Of a stretch of DNA of 64,000 nucleotides, positions 56,377 through 64,000 are shown one piece after another; position 1 is the stretch's first letter; each line of letters starts with the position of its first letter. The notes beneath the pieces were generated by a model. That model was not told where the DNA came from, ran no database searches, and saw only the letters and a program-made list of their open reading frames with translations. Location: NCBI GenBank assembly GCA_963576475.1, contig OY754981.1, forward strand, positions 13,933,216-13,997,215, given 5' to 3'. The DNA is from Molanna angustata. Its lineage: Eukaryota > Arthropoda > Insecta > Trichoptera > Molannidae. The position numbers and the translations under genes are program-made.

Positions 56377-56871
56377 TTTATTTATCAAACGCTCATAAGG
56401 AGTGTTTATTGTCTTGGTGTTATATAATTTCTTTCAACCAAACAAAGCATTATACCCAATGATATATAAAAAAATAATAAATAAATAATGGTCTTTAAAT
56501 TCGGTAAACAAAAATTAAGGCGAATGCCTCACTTAATTCGTACCGCAAAAAAAACGAAAATAATAAAGACACAACAACATCATGTTGAACGCAAGATGGA
56601 TGGACGTCGTAGTCGTAATCAAAATGCCATATTGTGTAAAACATGTAATTCTAATATCCTTGTATTTTTTATTGACAATGAATATTTATATTTCTGTTAA
56701 ATCATTTCAATAAAAATGATTTAACAAGACAGGTCGGTGACAGTACTGCTGGCAAGTTGGATAAGTAATACAATTTATGCGGATTTGAATCCTGACTCAA
56801 CCGATTTCGTTCGTTTATAGTACAAGCATTTTTGCTTAGATAAAGGACTGGAAGGAGTGGACATAATCATT
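56377..56871. other. intergenic, 70-codon frame without motif
   Basis: A plus frame at 56488-56700 is rich in basic residues but has no recognised domain. No support for a gene was found. Confidence 0.4.
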
Positions 56872-57446
56872 CTTTAAAACGAGAGGGTTGTGGCCAACGC
56901 TAAACTCCTCACTAACATGTCATTCTATAAAGTATTCAAATATTGTATGGAAAATTTTCAGCATTTTCATGAAATGAGTTTGTTAAATTATTTTTTATTT
57001 AAATATTTTATTACGAAATCTTGATAAATCTTCAATGCCATTTTATGAAAGTGATGTGTTTTTTTACCAATTTGAAAATAAAAATTTCAAATTTTAAGTT
57101 TCCTGAGCTTGGGGTCACTTTGAAATATTTGACAGTAAAAAAAATTGAGAAGCACTATTCATATATCGTTCAAAATCTAATGGGCTCTAAGTGAGTATTA
57201 GATATACATATTTGCAAAATTTGAAAAGAATCGAATGAGTACTTTAGTCTATAATAGATAAAGTAAAATGAACACGCCGTACATAGCACACTGCACGTAG
57301 CACACACACAGATACATTGTGAAGAAACTTTCAGAATACACTCTCAGCATGATACTAGTTGATAATCTGCAATAAAAAAAATTACCTTAAAAATTGCGAA
57401 ATCATAACTCCCCACTATATCCCCTTGGGTAAGTGAGGAGTAAAAA
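56872..57446 (+). repeat. repeat G, copy with both ends
   Basis: It runs from AAACGAGAGGGTTGTGGCCA to TAAGTGAGGAGTAAAAAAT. It aligns over its length with 57627-58178. The element class is unknown. No target duplication or inverted terminal repeat was clear. Confidence 0.65.
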
Positions 57447-57626
57447 ATATCATGTTTCATGGACGTACACATTGTTCTTAAAAAAATACCTAAAAAATTC
57501 CACTTCCTTTTCCATCATCACTCATTCTTATAAACTTTTGATTTTAATATTTTATTATGAAAACTTAATAATTCTTAAGTATTCTGAGCTTTCAACCAAA
57601 CAAAACATTATACCCAATGATATATA

Positions 57627-58178
57627 AAACGAGTGGGTTGTGGCCAACGATAAACTACTCACTAACAAGTTGAAAATATTCAAATTTTGTATCGAAAATA
57701 TTCAGCCTTTTCATGAAATGAGTATGTTAAATTATTTTTTAATTAAATATTTTATTATGAAAACTTGATAACTCTTCAATGCCATTTTATGTAAGTGGTG
57801 TGCCTTTTTACCAATTTGAAAATAAAAATTTCAATTTTTAAGTAAGCTGAGTTTTGGGTGAATTTGAAATAATTGACAGATAAAAAAGATGAGAAGCACT
57901 ATTCAGATATCCTTCAATATCTAATGGGGTCTAAGCGAAAATTAGATATAGGTACAAATTTGCTAAATTTGAAAATATTCGAATTATTACTTAGTATATT
58001 ATCGATAAAGTAGAATAATCGCGCAGTACATAGTACACACACAGATACATTGTGATGAAACTTTCAAGAATACAATTTTAGCATGATATTAATTGATAAT
58101 CTGCAATTAAAAAAAGCCTTAAAAATTGCGAATTCCCCAATATATCCCCTTGAGTTTTTGAAGAGTAAAAAACACTGT
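57627..58178 (+). repeat. repeat G, second full copy
   Basis: It begins AAACGAGTGGGTTGTGGCCA and ends near GAAGAGTAAAAAACAC. Together with 56872-57446 it forms a loose direct repeat spaced by about 180 bp. That spacer carries the same CCCAATGATATATAAAA phrase as 56457-56473. Confidence 0.65.
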
Positions 58179-58611
58179 TAGTTTTCTATTAATAAATAAA
58201 AGATGAAGATAAAATACTTCTTGTATTAACTTTATAACGAAGGCTTCATTTAAATAACATTGAAAGTATTGAATGTGAAAACGTATTTCCATTTAAACTT
58301 AGGTCGACCATTTCTATCATTTGGTTGGGAATGGTCTAATTAGAACATTAATCTTTTGAAATTCGAAAGTCAAAATTTAAATTTGACACTTGAACAATTG
58401 AGGCCTGATTTCTTTGTCATTTCATTTATCAAGATTATGGGGGCTCGCTCAACCGGTATGGAATTTCAACTAATTTTCGTCAAGATCTCTTTTTCAAAGA
58501 TGATCGTTTGAGAATGAATGTGAAAGCTCAAACAATTATAACGAGAAATCCATTTTAAGACATGATCTGTTAAAACGATAAACATCACAAGACTCCAAAA
58601 CGTTTTTAGGT
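58179..58611. other. intergenic, nothing recognised
   Basis: No recognisable feature. Confidence 0.45.
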
Positions 58612-58690
58612 TCGTGTTAAATTAATACTTGATACTGTACCTGTTATTTGCCCGAGAGGCGATACATAATAAAATAAATAAATAAAATAA
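58612..58690 (+). repeat. SINE 3' end fragment
   Basis: GTTCGTGTTAAATTAATACT, GTACCTGTTATTTGCCCGAG and a TAAAATAAATAAATA tail match the end of the SINE at 17841-18068. Confidence 0.7.
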
Positions 58691-58898
58691 TTTGGTCTGT
58701 ATGTACATAGACAATCGGATCAATTGGTAATAATATTTATGTCTTAAATATTTTTATGACAAAGTTTTCAATATATCAATAGAGACGAAGTTGGAATCTT
58801 TATATCATCCAACGGAGTATCTTGAAAATAATTTTAAATAAACCCAGAGACTAACCTACGACTAGCCTCTTTACCGAGGCAAATGTCCCATCACTGCA

Positions 58899-59121
<223 letters not shown>

Positions 59122-59308
59122 ATAATATTTTTATCTCGGTTTTCCCGTGTCAGTAGGTCTTGACTAAGACCATTTGTCTTCCGACGTTTCGCCTGAATAT
59201 CACCAGGCATTTTCAAGGACTTAACGAAAAGCACGCGCGCGACACACGTCTACTCACACTGAAAGCTCACCGTCAAGTGACTCGTAGCGTAAAAGATGGC
59301 CGCTTATG

Positions 59309-61231
59309 TCAAATATTGTTAGCGCGACGTGATTGGCTCCTTGTGACACGCCCACCTGCTGTCGTGTTCGTTGGTAATAATATTTTATCATTATTTTTGT
59401 GTTGTGATTTATTGTTAATTTTAGTTGTGACATTAATATTATTATTGTTGTGTTTTGGGGTTATTTTCGCTATGGTATTATTAATATTATTATTGTATTG
59501 TTTGTCATATAAAATGTTCTTCCAGGTACTAGGCAAACGAACTCCGTCGTCCCGATTGTTCATTATATCCCTTCTCTTATATATTTCTATAGCTTCCCTG
59601 TAAATTCTGAGAGGTTCACTGTTTAAACTTGCTATTATTTTTGAATGGTCAAAATCTATTGTATGTCCTTCTGTGAGCGAGTGTTGTACAAGTGAGGATG
59701 TAAGTTTTTTGTTTCTCATGTCGACTCTGTGCTCCGCTATTCGTGCTTCAACTTTTCGATTGGTTCTTCCTACATAAGTCTTATTGCACGATCCGCACGG
59801 TATTTCATATACTCCATGAGCTTCAAGTGGAATGATGTCTTTCGGGTTTCTTAGAAAGGTTGATATTTTATTTGTTGTGCTGAAAACGGTACGTATGTTA
59901 TTTTTGTTTAATAGACGGCTGATTTTATCGGTGACGCCTTTGATATATGGTAGTCGGGCTGTTGATAATGGTGTTTCATTGGATTTTTCTTTCACTGTTT
60001 TTGGACTCTTTAATGCTTTGTTTATTATATAGTCTGAGAAACCATTACAACGTAGAGCATTTTTCGTGTATTCTAATTCTTGTTTTTTATGCTCGTGGTC
60101 TGCAATTCTTTTTGATCTTGTTATTAGTGTTTTTGCAACTGAGCATATTTGTGCGGGGTGATGATTGGACGTTGCGTGTAGGTATCTATCGGTGTGTGTG
60201 GGCTTTCTATATACTGTGTGCCCCAGTTTACCGTTTGCTTTTTTTAACACTAAAACGTCTAAGAAAGGTATTTGTCTGTTATTTTCCTTCTCCATTGTAA
60301 ACTTTATATCTTTATGAATGCTGTTAATAGTGTTCAAAAAATTATTTAATTCTTCTTCTCCGTGAGACCATACTACGAATGTGTCATCCACATATCTTAG
60401 CCATTTCTTTGGTTTGAGTATTACTTTCTTTAAGACTTCTTCTTCAAACCTCGTCATAAATAAGTTGGCGACTGCTGGTGACAATGACAAACCCATAGGT
60501 GCTCCTTTTATTTGTTTGTATGTCTTATTGTTGTAATAAAAAAATGTGTTATTTAAACAGTGATAAAATAAATTTAAAATATCGTCTGTGGTATTGAGTG
60601 TTTCTTTGATTATGTCTAGTGTCTCGTTAATTGGAATATTTGTAAATAAAGAAACAACGTCAAAACTCACAAGAATATCTGTACTTTCCAGTTCTAAGTC
60701 AGTGATGAGTGATATGAAATGTTCTGAGTTTTTGACATAGGAGTCTGCGGATTCTACATAGGGCTGCAACATATTCGCGAGGAATTTAGAAAGCATTTGT
60801 AACGGCGAACCAATGGAACTAACAATTGGTCTGAGAGGAATATCTTTCTTATGAATTTTTGGAAGACCATATAATTTTGGAAAGCGTGACGACTTCTCTC
60901 GTGGAATAAGTGACTTCTTGATATCATCACTAAGTTTTGTTTCCATTATTTTAGTTTTCGTGGTTTTCTCAAGATACGTGATTGGGTTGCTTGCATGTAT
61001 TTTGTATGCTGGGTCTTCAAGGATATCGGTCATTTTCGATTTATAATCTTCACTGTTCATCACTACTGTGGCATTGCCTTTATCAGCTGGAAGGATTATC
61101 AAATCTTTGTTGTTGCGTAATTCTTTGAGGGCTATTATTTCTAGTTTTGATAAATTGCATTTTGGTGGTGTATTTTTTCTTAAAATCGAGCATGTTTCTT
61201 GTCTAATTGTTTCGGCAGTATTATTGGTGCA
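59309..61231 (-). CDS. Penelope-like RT with GIY-YIG endonuclease, N-terminus missing
   Basis: Counted from the ATG at 61102, 597 residues are uninterrupted. The frame is open about 43 codons further upstream to 61231 (CSILRKNTPPKCNLSKLE), so that ATG is probably not the original start. Reverse transcriptase: ILPADKGNATVVM (residues 3-15), FPKLYGLPKIHK, FDVVSLFTNIP, GAPMGLSLSPAVANLFM and the catalytic YVDDTFVVW (237-245). GIY-YIG endonuclease: GVYEIPCGSCNKTYVGR (430-446), with GVY and YVG as the signature halves and a CGSC pair between them, then EARIAEH. This combination is diagnostic of endonuclease-bearing Penelope-like elements. Family proteins are usually longer at the N-terminus. No stop or frameshift breaks the two enzymatic domains, so the copy is relatively young. 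Confidence 0.9.
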   Translation of the reverse strand, partial: CTNNTAETIRQETCSILRKNTPPKCNLSKLEIIALKELRNNKDLIILPADKGNATVVMNSEDYKSKMTDILEDPAYKIHASNPITYLEKTTKTKIMETKLSDDIKKSLIPREKSSRFPKLYGLPKIHKKDIPLRPIVSSIGSPLQMLSKFLANMLQPYVESADSYVKNSEHFISLITDLELESTDILVSFDVVSLFTNIPINETLDIIKETLNTTDDILNLFYHCLNNTFFYYNNKTYKQIKGAPMGLSLSPAVANLFMTRFEEEVLKKVILKPKKWLRYVDDTFVVWSHGEEELNNFLNTINSIHKDIKFTMEKENNRQIPFLDVLVLKKANGKLGHTVYRKPTHTDRYLHATSNHHPAQICSVAKTLITRSKRIADHEHKKQELEYTKNALRCNGFSDYIINKALKSPKTVKEKSNETPLSTARLPYIKGVTDKISRLLNKNNIRTVFSTTNKISTFLRNPKDIIPLEAHGVYEIPCGSCNKTYVGRTNRKVEARIAEHRVDMRNKKLTSSLVQHSLTEGHTIDFDHSKIIASLNSEPLRIYREAIEIYKRRDIMNNRDDGVRLPSTWKNILYDKQYNNNINNTIAKITPKHNNNNINVTTKINNKSQHKNNDKILLPTNTTAGGRVTRSQSRRANNI

Positions 61232-61317
61232 TCAAAAGGTTTTAACTATGGTGTATCATATAAAACTATTCCTAAAGAAGAAATAATTACAGCAGTTGAA
61301 TCAGCCATTCACAAATG
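61228..61317 (+). pseudogene. inverted N-terminal piece of the Penelope-like protein
   Basis: The plus strand reads [20 protein letters not shown] and VESAIHK before a stop. It resembles the region just upstream of the RT core in Penelope-like proteins (G-x-N-F ... IP ... II..VE). It is directly adjacent to, and opposite in strand from, the main frame, so the 5' end of this copy is inverted. Confidence 0.65.
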
Positions 61318-61876
<559 letters not shown>

Positions 61877-61944
61877 AGTGTACGTGTGTTGTGTATTAAC
61901 CAAATATTAAATAAATAAATACGCAAAAAAAGTAATAAATTATT

Positions 61945-63187
<1,243 letters not shown>

Positions 63188-63389
63188 GGAAGGATCGGGA
63201 AATCGGCTGGTCTGCGTGATGACTTTTTTATCGAGTTTCCTATCAATCCAATTTTTGAAAGTTCTTTACATTTCTCCAAAGATATTTTGTTATTGAAAAT
63301 AAGCTGTTTTTACCATTGCCATCTATGAAATGTCCAAGAAACTTTTTTTTGCGTTTGCGTTTTTTTGCGTAATAACAAGGAATAAGATC

Positions 63390-63773
63390 AGCAAGATTAT
63401 GGAATAGCCTTAGTCCGGATATTGCGTCGACTAACTCACTTAGTATTTTCAAGATAAAACTAAAGAAGGAATATTTATCCTTGAACACCTGATCCCGACT
63501 TCCTCTACTGTCCTTACCATATCCTTTTTCTTGCTATGAATTATAATTTTTTTTTTGTTTTAATAGTATTTAAGTGTTATACGTTTGATTTTTTTTGTTT
63601 GATTTCTTTGATTTCTTTTACTCTTTTTTATTTGCTGTTGTACATACACAATGTTGTCATACTTTGTAATCTGGTTGGTTGGAAGAAATTGCCTAGTGGC
63701 AATAAGCCCGCCAGTGTACAATTATATTTGTTTATATTATGTACAAGAAGATGTATAAATAAATAAATAAATA
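63390..63773 (+). pseudogene. LINE 3' end, family J copy 3
   Basis: It starts within the coding end (LWNSLSPDIAS, FKIKLKKEYLSLNT) and runs through GCAATAAGCCCGCCAGTGTA to an AAATAAATAAATA tail. It is very similar to 14550-14932, so the two are recent relatives. Confidence 0.75.
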
Positions 63774-63809
63774 GTATCTAGAATAACTTTTAAATATAAT
63801 AACAAGGTA

Positions 63810-64000
63810 TTTTTTAACAGATTTTTAATTATCTCAATAGAGACGAAGTTGGAATATTTATTGTAGGAGAACCGGGAAATCAAGGCACCTACAGGGCTTA
63901 CGACCTGTCATCGGCTGGTTTACGTGATCACTTTATGCGCTTGCGCAACGTTCACCAATTATGCCTTTTTAATGAGATCCCTATCAATTCAATTTTGAAA
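63810..64000 (+). repeat. dispersed repeat E, cut by window edge
   Basis: It is almost identical to 50169-50358 from TTTTTTAACAGATTTTTAAT onward, with only a few changes. The copy continues beyond the window. Confidence 0.85.

Noticed and set aside
56488..56700. 70-codon basic frame as a host gene
   Set aside because: No motif, no supporting context, and repeat sequence lies on both sides.
59160..60300. Plus-strand frames of 66-147 codons
   Set aside because: They are antisense to the Penelope-like RT/endonuclease frame, which has the recognised motifs.

Overview
The window looks like a stretch of an insect genome, most likely a moth or butterfly. It is AT-rich, the short palindromic motif GTAGGTACCTAC recurs (for example near 4375, 15165 and 21320), and it holds several repeat types common in Lepidoptera: Helitrons ending in CTAG, RTE-like and R1-like LINE tails, and a tRNA-derived SINE. 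I found no host protein-coding gene. Every long open frame that encodes a recognisable protein belongs to a mobile element, and nearly all of these are truncated or broken. The order assignment rests on repeat style and not on a host gene.

Layout. 1-8.8 kb: a SINE tail, an R1-like LINE remnant, a mariner-like MITE, a 3-kb Helitron-like element, a MITE with subterminal repeats, and a 72-bp LINE insertion with a 15-bp target-site duplication. 9.2-13.7 kb: two inverted copies of a ~1-kb repeat (a third lies at 48.8 kb, a fragment at 54.7 kb), a GC-rich patch with a perfect 19-bp hairpin, and a short Helitron. 14.5-18.5 kb: LINE 3' ends and a full tRNA-derived SINE. 19.3-22.7 kb: a Helitron carrying an 18-bp minisatellite, then a second copy of the 3-kb Helitron type. 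22.9-24.5 kb: LINE ends and a 236-bp fold-back insertion. 25.7-27.5 kb: a TA-flanked DNA element with a small pipsqueak-HTH plus PHD-finger reading frame, a GC-rich 311-bp tandem duplication and a fragment of U2 snRNA sequence. 28.3-30.0 kb: two fold-back elements. 30.9-37.6 kb: three sizeable LINE copies, one inside a 65-bp tandem array. 38.3-41.5 kb: a nearly complete but mutated pogo/Tigger-like transposon. 42-58 kb: Helitrons (one with a helicase remnant), LINE ends and repeat families. 58.9-62.6 kb: a Penelope-like element with RT and GIY-YIG domains, embedded in (TA)n arrays. The right edge cuts a young repeat copy.

How the parts relate. Elements nest repeatedly, which gives a relative order of events. 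The 65-bp array predates both the LINE at 35.9-37.6 kb and the transposon at 38.3 kb. A MITE at 33.5-34.4 kb predates the LINE inside it. A fold-back element at 29-30 kb predates the retroposon inside it. Non-autonomous and autonomous relatives co-occur: the 25.7-kb element and the 38.3-kb transposon share TA target sites, similar termini, a PHD finger and scattered copies of their terminal motif. The Helitron helicase remnant lies in a copy whose ends match the short Helitrons. Family names are given only where termini or protein motifs support them. No database search was possible.
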